Positions 35,815 to 43,883 of a DNA stretch of 64,000 nt are shown here, one piece after another. How positions within the stretch are numbered: position 1 is the first letter of the stretch; each line of letters opens with the position of its first letter. The translations under genes and the position numbers were made by a program. The notes under the pieces were generated by a model. That model was not told the DNA's origin and did not search any database. It saw only the letters and a program-made list of their open reading frames with translations. Source of the DNA: Bacteroidia bacterium. Its GTDB lineage: Bacteria; Bacteroidota; Bacteroidia; Bacteroidales; VadinHA17. The stretch covers positions 1-64,000 of the forward strand of contig JAPLDX010000106.1 of assembly GCA_026391215.1 (NCBI GenBank), given 5' to 3'.

Positions 35815-36303
35815 ATGATGACAGTTATTTCTGAAGGTATCAAGCCTGAAGACAGGAAAAAGATTGAAGAGATACTCAGATCGACAAATTTCTTTTACGA
35901 ATTTGAGATCAACACTGCACTGGATATTGCTGATGAGACGTTGTCGGAAGGGATGGAAAAAAGCGGATATTTCTGGCTCAAAGCAACTGATGAGGATGGC
36001 GTAGTGGCATTTGCCAACTACGGGAAGAATGAATTTTCGACGCACTCTTGGGAGCTATACTGGATTGCAGTTCATGACTCATCAAGAAATAAGAAACTGG
36101 GTTCAGCAATGTTAAAAGCTGTCGAGGATAATGTAATCAAATCAGGGGGTAAGATCCTTTGGATCGAAACATCGGGACGTCCTTTGTATGCTTCAACTGA
36201 AGCCTTCTATAAGCATAAGGGATATGAACTGGCAGCTAGTTTGAAAGACTTCTACGGACCAGGTGATCCTAAACAAGTTTATGTCAAGGTCCTGAAAACT
36301 TAA
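35815..36303 (+). CDS. GNAT-family N-acetyltransferase
   Basis: 162 residues. The acetyl-CoA-binding motif A is seen in LYWIAVHDSSRNKKLGSAMLKAVEDNV (Q/RxxGxG/A variant NKKLGSA), and motif B in YASTEAFYKHKGYELAASLKDFYGPGD. It lies last in the kamA cluster. In the known N-epsilon-acetyl-beta-lysine osmolyte pathway KamA/AblA is paired with a GNAT AblB, so acetylation of beta-lysine or of the ligated product is a reasonable guess, though this protein is much shorter than AblB. Confidence 0.75.
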   Translation: MMTVISEGIKPEDRKKIEEILRSTNFFYEFEINTALDIADETLSEGMEKSGYFWLKATDEDGVVAFANYGKNEFSTHSWELYWIAVHDSSRNKKLGSAMLKAVEDNVIKSGGKILWIETSGRPLYASTEAFYKHKGYELAASLKDFYGPGDPKQVYVKVLKT

Positions 36304-36310
36304 AAGCTGA

Positions 36311-36760
36311 TTATTTTATCAGATTTGCATTGTAATACTCCGATTTTCCTGTCACCTCATCTCCCAACCAGTCAGGTTTCTCAAATTTTTCGGATTCAGA
36401 GCCCAGTTCTATTTCGGCAATTACCAGTCCTTCATTCTTATCGTGAAATACATCAACTTCAAAAATATGTTTCCCTTGTGGTACCATGTGCCTCGTTTTC
36501 TCGATCTTGCCGGGAAGACAGATCTTCATTATTTCCACCGCATCTGCCATTGGAATCTGGATTTCCCATTCACCGCGGGCAATTGATATGCCATGTGGCT
36601 TGCTCTTTATTGTAAGAAAGGCTTTTCTTCCTGCAGTTCTGACTCTTATTGTTTTATCAGGATCTATCGAAAGGTAAGTCTGTTTGATATTTACTTTCTT
36701 AATTGCCAGATGCCTGAACTCTCCTTTTACAAGGAATTTACGTTCAATTTCGGTGCCCAT
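36311..36760 (-). CDS. CYTH-domain protein, probable inorganic triphosphatase
   Basis: 149 residues. The CYTH signature EIERKFLV is at residues 4-11, with further tunnel-lining basic and acidic residues in TIRVRTAGRKAFLTIKSK, EWEIQI, FEVDVFHDKNEGLVIAEIEL. Proteins of this size hydrolyse tripolyphosphate or thiamine triphosphate in a metal-dependent way; adenylate cyclase activity is less likely. It shares the triphosphate-tunnel fold with the VTC protein at 21258. It converges on the GNAT gene with a 7-base gap. Confidence 0.85.
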   Translation of the reverse strand: MGTEIERKFLVKGEFRHLAIKKVNIKQTYLSIDPDKTIRVRTAGRKAFLTIKSKPHGISIARGEWEIQIPMADAVEIMKICLPGKIEKTRHMVPQGKHIFEVDVFHDKNEGLVIAEIELGSESEKFEKPDWLGDEVTGKSEYYNANLIK

Positions 36761-36924
36761 CTTTTTTCTGTAAAGTTAGAGCGTTTGTCAAAAAATGAGT
36801 AACGTTAGTGGAATTAATCTTAAGCAATAATGGATATAATTTTTGAGATTTCCAATTTATCTACAGGCCTTCATCTTAAGAAAAACATGGTTCATAACTG
36901 ATTATGCCATGTTCGTGTAAAAAA

Positions 36925-36956
36925 TTTGGATTGTATTTAAAGATTTGATAAATTTG
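36925..36956 (+). promoter_or_regulatory. Strong Bacteroidetes promoter upstream of ung
   Basis: TTTG (36925-36928), a 20-base spacer and TAAATTTG (36949-36956) match the Bacteroidetes -33/-7 consensus very well. Transcription would begin near 36963, about 150 bases before ung and ahead of a terminator-like hairpin, so it may drive a small RNA or an attenuated ung leader. Confidence 0.65.
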
Positions 36957-36962
36957 AAAGAT

Positions 36963-37092
36963 TAGACTCTTATTTTTAAAATCTTAATGAGATTGAGTCC
37001 TTTGTTATATTATCAGCAGAAGTAGTTTTAGTTTAGGTTGGTAGGGTGATTAGGTAAAGGGGCTGTCAGATTCTGAGACAGTCCTTTTATTT
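36963..37092 (+). ncRNA. Candidate small RNA or attenuated leader upstream of ung
   Basis: A stretch of about 130 bases lies between a strong promoter and a terminator hairpin, without an ORF. Near its 5' end GACTC (36965-36969) can pair with GAGTC (36995-36999), enclosing an inner ATCT/AGAT hairpin. The 3' end is the terminator. The boundaries are predictions: the 5' end from the promoter spacing, the 3' end from the T-rich run. It does not match an RNA family I recognise. It could instead be the 5' leader of ung with an attenuator. Confidence 0.4.
37056..37092 (+). terminator. Rho-independent terminator-like hairpin
   Basis: GGGCTGTC (37060-37067) pairs with GACAGTCC (37077-37084) with one G-U, extended by AAAG with TTTT below, and TTTTATTT follows. 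It ends the candidate small RNA 25 bases before the ung start. Confidence 0.6.
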
Positions 37093-37116
37093 AGGTACAG
37101 CGAATTACTATATTAA

Positions 37117-37782
37117 ATGGACGTACTGATAGAATCAAGCTGGAAGTCGAGGCTCAGCCCGGAATTTGAGAAGGAATACTTCATCAGGCTTTCTGAGTTT
37201 GTAAAGGATGAATACAGGACAAAAACCATTTTCCCTCCAGGCTCTCTTATCTTCAATGCTTTCAATTTATGTCCCTTCGATAAAATAAAGGCAGTGATAA
37301 TCGGTCAGGATCCATATCATGGTCCGGGACAGGCTCACGGATTATGCTTTTCAGTAAGGGAAAGCGTGGAATTTCCTCCAAGCCTGGTTAATATATTCAA
37401 AGAGATAGAATCAGACCTTGGCTACAAGCCAATGCTTACAGGAAATCTTGAAAGATGGGCAGCACAGGGAGTCCTTCTTCTTAATGCAACTCTTACTGTC
37501 AGGGCCCATCAGGCTGGTTCGCACCAAAAAAAGGGATGGGAGGAATTTACAGATACCGTTATAAGAATAATCAATACTGAAAGGACGAATATAGTATTCT
37601 TCCTCTGGGGCGCTTATGCACAGAAAAAGGGTGAATCAATAGACAGATCAAGGCACCTTGTGCTTGAATCGGTACACCCCTCCCCTCTCTCTGCAGCCAG
37701 AGGTTTTTTTGGCAATAAACACTTCAGCAAGTGTAATGAATACATGTCTGAAAAAGGCATTGAACCTATAAACTGGAGATAG
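37117..37782 (+). CDS. ung: Uracil-DNA glycosylase (family 1)
   Basis: 221 residues. The water-activating loop GQDPYHGPGQAHGLCFSV (catalytic Asp in GQDPYH), NIFKEI, LLLNATLTVR with the uracil-binding Asn, and the minor-groove loop HPSPLSAARGFFG with the catalytic His are all present. It removes uracil from DNA as the first step of base excision repair. It overlaps the facing trans-sulfuration gene by 17 bases. Confidence 0.96.
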   Translation: MDVLIESSWKSRLSPEFEKEYFIRLSEFVKDEYRTKTIFPPGSLIFNAFNLCPFDKIKAVIIGQDPYHGPGQAHGLCFSVRESVEFPPSLVNIFKEIESDLGYKPMLTGNLERWAAQGVLLLNATLTVRAHQAGSHQKKGWEEFTDTVIRIINTERTNIVFFLWGAYAQKKGESIDRSRHLVLESVHPSPLSAARGFFGNKHFSKCNEYMSEKGIEPINWR

Positions 37783-38980
37783 CTTCCAGCGCTGAAGAAA
37801 TAATTCCGGTGAGCTCCCCTGTATCTTCAAAACCTGCTGATAACCTTATCATCCCGGGTTCAGGGTATTTTGCCCCCCATACTGATTCAACCGGCAGCAT
37901 CATTGTACGCGGATCGCCAAGACTTGGTATTATCCTTATCCTCTCTGAGACTGCTTTTATGAATCCATCCCTGATAAGTTTTTTTTCAGAACCTGAATTA
38001 CCTTTAAAATCAACTGTTACCATTCCCCCAAAACCATTACCTGCGAAAAGCTTTACAGCCTCCTCGTAGCTCGGATGCTCCGGTAACCCCGGATACCAGA
38101 CTTTTCTTACCCTCTTTGACGCACCTAATAATCCGGCAATCACTGAAGCATTCACGCATTGCCGTCTGAACCTTAAACTGAAAGTCTGTATCTGATCATG
38201 AAGCCTGTATGCATCATCAGCCGAAAGCATATGACCTGTAAGTTTCCTGTATTCAACAGCAGCTTTCATGAGTTCATTATCATTTCCGCACACAACTCCT
38301 GCAGTGATATTACCATGTCCCGATAAATACTTTGTAGCGCTGTGAATTACGACATCTGCTCCGCTGACAAGAGGCTTCCACAGTTCAGGAGTAGCGAAAG
38401 TATTGTCAACAATGACTTTTGCTTTGTATTTTCTTGCTATTTCAATCACACCAGCAGCATCAGGAACTATAAGCATCGGATTGGAAATTGATTCAATATA
38501 GACCAGCTCCGGTCTTAGTGTCTCCATGACTGATTCAAATTCATGAAGATCATATTGTTCATTCTGCGGTGAAAAGTAATGAATATCAAGCCCTCTTCTT
38601 TTTTTCAGGACTGACTCAGCAAATGATAATGTACCGCCGTAAATCTCATTGAAGAACAGCCATGGCTTAATAGAATTTCCATCCTGGAAAACAGAAAGTG
38701 TTATATCTATAGCTGACATTCCGGACTCTGTCAGGAGAGTCCATTCTGATCCCTCCAGCTTCATAATCTCCTCTTCAGCCGCCACAACTGTTGGATTCCG
38801 GTAACGGGAATAGATATACAGATCCGGTACACGCTGATTTTCAGTCTCTTTCCTGAAAGCTTCTGATGCGGTATCCGCATCAAATAGCTCAAATCCGGCA
38901 TCCCTGTACACAGGAATACGCTGACTGTTAATTTCTTTATTCTTCATTAACTCAATTTTATGTGTCAGGAGACTTTTCAT
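37766..38980 (-). CDS. PLP-dependent trans-sulfuration family enzyme (cystathionine gamma-synthase/lyase type)
   Basis: 404 residues from ATG 38980 (ATG 38947 also possible; a TTG-free longer frame begins at 39022). The fold-type I signatures are YSRYRNPTVVAAEEEIMKLEGSEW, FNEIYGGTLSF, VYIESISNPML, KVIVDNTFATPELWKPL, and the PLP lysine in VVIHSATKYLSGHGN. The family includes cystathionine gamma-synthase, beta/gamma-lyases, methionine gamma-lyase and O-acetylhomoserine sulfhydrylase; the exact reaction is not determined. No methionine or cysteine genes adjoin it. Confidence 0.88.
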   Translation of the reverse strand: MKSLLTHKIELMKNKEINSQRIPVYRDAGFELFDADTASEAFRKETENQRVPDLYIYSRYRNPTVVAAEEEIMKLEGSEWTLLTESGMSAIDITLSVFQDGNSIKPWLFFNEIYGGTLSFAESVLKKRRGLDIHYFSPQNEQYDLHEFESVMETLRPELVYIESISNPMLIVPDAAGVIEIARKYKAKVIVDNTFATPELWKPLVSGADVVIHSATKYLSGHGNITAGVVCGNDNELMKAAVEYRKLTGHMLSADDAYRLHDQIQTFSLRFRRQCVNASVIAGLLGASKRVRKVWYPGLPEHPSYEEAVKLFAGNGFGGMVTVDFKGNSGSEKKLIRDGFIKAVSERIRIIPSLGDPRTMMLPVESVWGAKYPEPGMIRLSAGFEDTGELTGIISSALEAISSL

Positions 38981-39026
38981 TCCCGGCAGGAATGAAACCA
39001 AAATCAGGACAGAATCTGTCAAAAAC

Positions 39027-39425
39027 CTATTTCAGAACAAGAGCTTCATCGAGAATTGTTTCGTCAATTTCAAGTATTTTACTATCCCAGTTCTTAATAT
39101 AAACCACATAAGTGATTTTCATCAGTCCCATATAATGAGAGTAGGTATTATCGACTGGTCCGGTGGAAAAGAGTATCCCGTTAATTCTCGCGGATATTTC
39201 TGCATAAGGATATGCAGTTTCAAAACGGTGATATTCAGAGGCATTTCCTGCGGTTATATTACCCAGTGTGTCGACCTCATCGTCTATTTTGACTATTAAT
39301 TCATTGAATGTCTGGTCGGAAATGTTTCTGACTCGTACGTCAGTTGGCCCCTTGGGCTCAAATTCTGTTTTTTTGCAGGAGACGACAGCAACCGCTATTA
39401 AAACAAGATAAAATAACTTCTTCAT
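39027..39425 (-). CDS. Small lipoprotein of unknown function
   Basis: 132 residues. The signal peptide ends in the lipobox VVSC (Cys17), followed by charged KKTEFEPKGP as in exported Bacteroidetes lipoproteins. The remainder is beta-rich (DVRVRNISDQTFNELIVKID, ISARINGILFSTGPV) and may form an Ig- or jelly-roll-like domain. No family recognised. It is separated by 46 bases from the trans-sulfuration gene and by 64 from batE. Confidence 0.65.
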   Translation of the reverse strand: MKKLFYLVLIAVAVVSCKKTEFEPKGPTDVRVRNISDQTFNELIVKIDDEVDTLGNITAGNASEYHRFETAYPYAEISARINGILFSTGPVDNTYSHYMGLMKITYVVYIKNWDSKILEIDETILDEALVLK

Positions 39426-39489
39426 AGCCGGGGAAGATTATTTGTTTCAGATATTTGACGCTAAATATAGCAAAAAAGTTGCAAAAGGA

Positions 39490-40251
39490 TCAAATTATTT
39501 CAAGACTGCTTACAGGGATCCATCCCTTATTGCCGTCTGAAAGCCTTATCTCGTACCATTCGCCTACTTCATCCTCAACTGTCACTTTAGTTCCTTCATG
39601 AAGCACAAACAAGTCTGTTCCGCTGCTGTCAGGCGAGCTTTTCCCATTGACAGCGGGGCTGTAGATTATTGCTTTCTTACTGTCGTAAACCATATTTTTG
39701 TTTCTCAGCGATAAAGCCAGGGAGGTTATGGACACAATAAAAAACAGGACGGCAAGCCAGAATCCAAGTACCTTAAGCTTATATTTTGAGGTATAAAAAT
39801 AAAGTGAGAGGAATAAAAGACAAAGGATAAAAGAAGCAATGCTGATCTTCGCCCATGTATTTGTCGAAAGAGAAAGTGCAAGGAGATTATACCACCTCAC
39901 GAAAAAGAGCTCAGGGATCTCCTCAAAACGGTCAACGACAAGAGTACGAGCGATCTGGAGGTTATAATTTATATTTTCATCTCCTGGTTTCAGCAGATAA
40001 GCTCTCTCAAAGAATAGAATAGCACCGGGTATATTATTTAACTTGAAATAAGCGTTCCCGATGTTATATTCAAGTTCAGCTGAACGATAGCCGGTTCTGT
40101 AAATATCTACCCATGACTCAAGCGCTTTTTCGTAATTGCCCGAAGAAAAGCTCTCTGCTCCAGCCTTGAATTTCTCTTCCGTAGTTTCCTGTGAAAGGAG
40201 ATTTACAGACAAGACCATGAGTAATATTAATAATGTTCTCAGTTTCATCAT
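39490..40251 (-). CDS. batE: BatE: TPR and SH3-domain membrane protein
   Basis: 253 residues. Signal peptide, TPR repeats (about 28-100: GNYEKALESWVDIY, AELEYNIGNAYFKLNNIPGAILFFERAY), two membrane segments (about 135-185), and a C-terminal bacterial SH3 domain (VLHEGTKVTVEDEVGEWYEIRLSDGNKGWIP). This is the BatE layout. It is the last gene of the Bat operon and overlaps batD by ATGA. Bat proteins were linked to aerotolerance or envelope stress in Bacteroides. Confidence 0.85.
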   Translation of the reverse strand: MMKLRTLLILLMVLSVNLLSQETTEEKFKAGAESFSSGNYEKALESWVDIYRTGYRSAELEYNIGNAYFKLNNIPGAILFFERAYLLKPGDENINYNLQIARTLVVDRFEEIPELFFVRWYNLLALSLSTNTWAKISIASFILCLLFLSLYFYTSKYKLKVLGFWLAVLFFIVSITSLALSLRNKNMVYDSKKAIIYSPAVNGKSSPDSSGTDLFVLHEGTKVTVEDEVGEWYEIRLSDGNKGWIPVSSLEII

Positions 40252-42059
40252 CTGATAATTGAATTTTCCACTGACCTTATAAAACGAGCTGTGCCGTCAT
40301 AAATGTTTGCAGCTTCAGTTCCTGATGAGGCCGGAGCATATCTTTCATATTCACAGCTGTCGAGAATGCCTGTCAGGCTTGTTATATCATCATCGCTAAT
40401 GCCTTTTTCCTTCAGGGCTGTAACGGCATTGTTCCTGGTAAGATCTGACACAGGGATATTCAGCTTATCGCTAAGATAGCCCCAGATGGCTTTAAGTATC
40501 TCTTCATGGAACCTGTCCATTTCTCCCCGCTTCATACAACCTGAGGCAGCTTTGAGTCTTTTCCCGGCTATTTTTCCTGCTTTGCGATTGCGAACTGCCG
40601 TCAGGTCAGCATTGCGTCTGATATGCTCCCTCCTTACAAAAAGGACTATGAGGAAAATCAGAAGCGCTATTGCGAAGATGCTGTAAAATGAAGTATTTGA
40701 AATTATGTTATTTACTGATCTGGTAAGTTTACCGGGATCCGGCTTTATAAAGCGGATATCTTTTCCGACATATTTGACATCTTCCTTTGATACTCCTCCA
40801 TATACCGTTATGCCAGAGGCTGATTCGGTCCCTTTGCGGGCGTAAAACCTGAATTCCTTTGTCTTCAGAGTTTCATATTTTCCAGAGGAAGTGTTGAAAT
40901 AGGAATATGTTACCGGTGGTACTGTAAAATCGCCATAATGACGTGGAATAAGAAGATATTCAAAGGTCCTTTGTCCTGATGTACCGCTAAGGCTGTTCTT
41001 TATATTATCAGTAAACTTGGGATCATAGATCTCAATATCAGGAGATAACGTCAATTTTGGAGCTTCAGCAAGCTTCAGGTTTCCATTTCCCGAGATAGTA
41101 ATCTTCAGATTGACAGCGTCATTAACATCAACAGAATCTTTATTGATGGTCGCCTTAAGATCCAGCTTGCCTACAACACCTGAGAAGTCTTCAGGTTTTA
41201 TGCCGGGCAGAGGCTTGACATTTACTTTAACAACAGGGCTTACGACAGCCAGCTGAACTGTCTGAAAATTCGAGAAGAAATCACCGAAAAATGGATCGGT
41301 TTGACTCGACTTCTGACGAACAAGCACGGTTAACTGGACAGGATCGATCGTTATCTCTCCAGTCACCTGGGGAAATAGCAGGAAGTTCTGGATAACGCCT
41401 GTTCCATATACTGTCCCGTTAATATTTTCCTGCCGCAACTGGGTAAGTGGCGGCGTTTCAATATCTGATTTAAGAAATCCGGTAAATGACGGGTATTTGA
41501 TCTCAGTTATCCCTGAAAGATCAACTTTTGTATAGATCTTCACAGTTGCTGCGATATGTTCACCTATATATACCTCTTTACGGTTAAGGGAAAGATCAAC
41601 AGAAACATCACCCCCTGCTGGCTGAGCCTTTGAAGCTGTTCCTGCATTTGTTCCTGGCTGCACACTCTGCTGGCTGGCACCCGTTCCTAAGACTTCAATT
41701 CGAATCGAGTCGGAATAGTATGTCTTATTCTTCAGAGTATAGGAAGCAGGAGGAATGACATAAGTACCCTCGTTAAGAGCCTGCAGATAATATAAATAAC
41801 TGTAAGTGGTCTCATGCGACATTTTGCCGTTTATTATCTGGGTGCTTGAGCTGTATGATGTCTGCGGACCCATAAGCTTGTAAAATCCTTCAAATGAAGG
41901 TGCAGCGAATTCTCCGCCACCTGAATTGACTGTCCATGCTACTGAAAACTGTCGTCCTGCTTCCACTGCTGAAGGGTACTCAGCCTCAATTGTTATATCC
42001 TGAGCGTGAAGCGCTAAGGCTGCCAGAAGGAACAGATTATATAATATTACTCTTTTCAA
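40248..42059 (-). CDS. batD: BatD: large periplasmic protein with C-terminal membrane anchor
   Basis: 603 residues from a TTG start; no suitable ATG precedes the signal peptide (MKRVILYNLFLLAALALHAQ if Met is used). The periplasmic part has repeated Ig-like beta-domains (for example RQFSVAWTVNSGGGEF, AATVKIYTKVDLSGITEI, NLKITISGNGNLKLAEAPKL), and a membrane segment lies near 455-475, with a cytoplasmic tail after it. This matches BatD in length and order. It would link periplasmic substrates to the MoxR/VWA chaperone system. Confidence 0.85.
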   Translation of the reverse strand: MKRVILYNLFLLAALALHAQDITIEAEYPSAVEAGRQFSVAWTVNSGGGEFAAPSFEGFYKLMGPQTSYSSSTQIINGKMSHETTYSYLYYLQALNEGTYVIPPASYTLKNKTYYSDSIRIEVLGTGASQQSVQPGTNAGTASKAQPAGGDVSVDLSLNRKEVYIGEHIAATVKIYTKVDLSGITEIKYPSFTGFLKSDIETPPLTQLRQENINGTVYGTGVIQNFLLFPQVTGEITIDPVQLTVLVRQKSSQTDPFFGDFFSNFQTVQLAVVSPVVKVNVKPLPGIKPEDFSGVVGKLDLKATINKDSVDVNDAVNLKITISGNGNLKLAEAPKLTLSPDIEIYDPKFTDNIKNSLSGTSGQRTFEYLLIPRHYGDFTVPPVTYSYFNTSSGKYETLKTKEFRFYARKGTESASGITVYGGVSKEDVKYVGKDIRFIKPDPGKLTRSVNNIISNTSFYSIFAIALLIFLIVLFVRREHIRRNADLTAVRNRKAGKIAGKRLKAASGCMKRGEMDRFHEEILKAIWGYLSDKLNIPVSDLTRNNAVTALKEKGISDDDITSLTGILDSCEYERYAPASSGTEAANIYDGTARFIRSVENSIIR

Positions 42060-42071
42060 TATTTATAAATG

Positions 42072-42818
42072 TTACCAGTTTTTGACTGTCATGGTTTTAG
42101 CTTTCAATGCTTTTGCAAGTTTAACCTTTTCCTGGACATTTTTTTCATCATTTGCCAGGGCGTTCAGCAGCCTTTCAGCATCCTCCTTTGAAATACCCTG
42201 CTGCTGTTGTTGTTCGGGTTTCTGGTCCTGCTGCTGTTGCTGCTGATTTTGGTTATTCTTGTTATCCCCGCTATCCTTTTTATCCTGCTTGTCCTGCTGA
42301 TCTTTATTCTGATCCTGTTTTGGATTGTCCTGCTGCTGTTGCTGCTGTTCTTCCTGTTTCCTGAGCAGATCCTGGGCATAGGCAAGATTATACTTTGCTT
42401 CCATATTTTCAGGATTCAGCTTCAGTGATCCTTTATATGCATCAATGCTCTCTTTCACTTTGTCCGACATAAGAAGGGAATTGCCAAGGTTATAAAGACT
42501 GGCAGATTTCTTTTTTTTATCATCATTCATGTCGTGATTCTCAGCAAACTGCTTGCCTGCATCTTCAAATTTCTTCTGCTTATAGAGAGCATCTCCGGAA
42601 TTGAATACAGCATCAGCTGATTCCTTATTCTTATCAATAGCTTTTCTATAAGAGATCTCCGACTCTGCAAACTTTTCCTTTTCATATTCCCTGTTACCCT
42701 GCCTGATCATTTTTTTGTCTACCTGAGAATAAGCAGGTAATGCAGCAATAAGCATAAAGCCTGCGAGAACCATCCATGTATAGCGGGCCTTCTTATTTAT
42801 ATATTTAATCAAGAGCAT
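42072..42818 (-). CDS. batC: BatC: TPR protein with glutamine-rich tract
   Basis: 248 residues. N-terminal signal/anchor (about 15-32), TPR repeats (DKKMIRQGNREYEKEKFAESEISYRKAI; ADAVFNSGDALYKQKKFEDAG; SASLYNLGNSLLMSDKVKESIDAYKGSLKLNPENMEAKYNLAYA), then a low-complexity tract rich in Gln, Asp, Asn and Lys (about 150-208) encoded by CAG-like repeats, and a short helical end. BatC is usually of this form. Q-tract length probably varies between strains. Confidence 0.82.
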   Translation of the reverse strand: MLLIKYINKKARYTWMVLAGFMLIAALPAYSQVDKKMIRQGNREYEKEKFAESEISYRKAIDKNKESADAVFNSGDALYKQKKFEDAGKQFAENHDMNDDKKKKSASLYNLGNSLLMSDKVKESIDAYKGSLKLNPENMEAKYNLAYAQDLLRKQEEQQQQQQDNPKQDQNKDQQDKQDKKDSGDNKNNQNQQQQQQDQKPEQQQQQGISKEDAERLLNALANDEKNVQEKVKLAKALKAKTMTVKNW

Positions 42819-42831
42819 AAATGAATGTATA

Positions 42832-43872
42832 TTATATCCTGAATTTGAACAGCCTTATATTTGCTAGCTTCCTGTTCTTTCTTTCCATAATGATAAAATC
42901 GATGAAAAGAAGGAATAATGCAATTACTGCAAATATCTGAAATTGATCATTATATTCAGTATACATGGTGCTTTCCATCTCCTGGGTTTTCATCTTCTTT
43001 ATTTCACCATATATCTCATCGAGTCCAATATTTGAGCTGCTTGCCCTCACATAATTACCTTCAGCTGATATAGCAATTCTTTTCAGAATATCTTCATCCA
43101 GTTTTGTAATTACTGTATTACCGTCAACGTCTTTAAGATAATCAATTTTACCTCCACGCATCACAGGCACCGGTACACCATCCGGGGATCCGATCCCGAT
43201 CGTATGAATAACTATTCCGGCAGCAGCTGCCTCAGAAGCCTTAGCTACGGGATCATCCTCATGATTCTCTCCGTCGGTAATAATAATCATAGTCTTGCTT
43301 TTCCCCTCTCCCGGGCTGAATGACCTCATTCCCAGGTCAATTGCGGCTCCTATCGCTGTACCCTGTTTTGGCACCATCTCAGGATTGATAGCAGACAGGA
43401 ACATCTTTGCAGAGACATAATCAGTGGTAATTGGTATTTGTGTATAGGCATCACCTGCAAAGACGATCAGACCTATTTTATCGTTATCCAGATTATCTAT
43501 CAGTCTCGTTAAAGCCTGTTTAGCCCTGGTGAGCCTGTCAGGCTGAATATCCTGTGCCAGCATTGAATTGCTGACATCAAGGGCAATGATTACTTCCACA
43601 CCCTGTTTCTTCACTTCTTCAAGCTTTGATCCGAACTGCGGACGTGCAATTATTATAATAACTGCTGCAATTACAAGAAACTGAAGAAAGAATTTAAATG
43701 CGGATCTTATTCCTGAAAGTTCAGGCAGCAGCCTGTCGACCAACTCTGTTTCACCAAGTCTTTTCAGGGCTTGCTTCTTACGTATATCATTTAATATCCA
43801 TAATATAACCATCACCGGCAGCAGAAGCAGCAGGTACAGGAAGTCTGGATTTGCAAATCTGAATAACTGCAT
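42832..43872 (-). CDS. batB: BatB: membrane-anchored von Willebrand factor A protein
   Basis: 346 residues. Two N-terminal membrane segments (about 10-27 and 57-75), a VWA domain from about 88 with MIDAS motif ALDVSNSMLAQDI (DxSxS), DGENHED as the later acidic part, and a last membrane segment (about 305-323). With BatA it forms the VWA pair that partners the MoxR ATPase in Bat operons. Confidence 0.88.
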   Translation of the reverse strand: MQLFRFANPDFLYLLLLLPVMVILWILNDIRKKQALKRLGETELVDRLLPELSGIRSAFKFFLQFLVIAAVIIIIARPQFGSKLEEVKKQGVEVIIALDVSNSMLAQDIQPDRLTRAKQALTRLIDNLDNDKIGLIVFAGDAYTQIPITTDYVSAKMFLSAINPEMVPKQGTAIGAAIDLGMRSFSPGEGKSKTMIIITDGENHEDDPVAKASEAAAAGIVIHTIGIGSPDGVPVPVMRGGKIDYLKDVDGNTVITKLDEDILKRIAISAEGNYVRASSSNIGLDEIYGEIKKMKTQEMESTMYTEYNDQFQIFAVIALFLLFIDFIIMERKNRKLANIRLFKFRI

Positions 43873-43883
43873 TATCGTCCTGT

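Noticed and set aside
42188..42360. CTG/CAG-rich repeat tract as a CRISPR or microsatellite locus
   Set aside because: It is the in-frame Gln-rich tract of BatC, with irregular units and no spacers.
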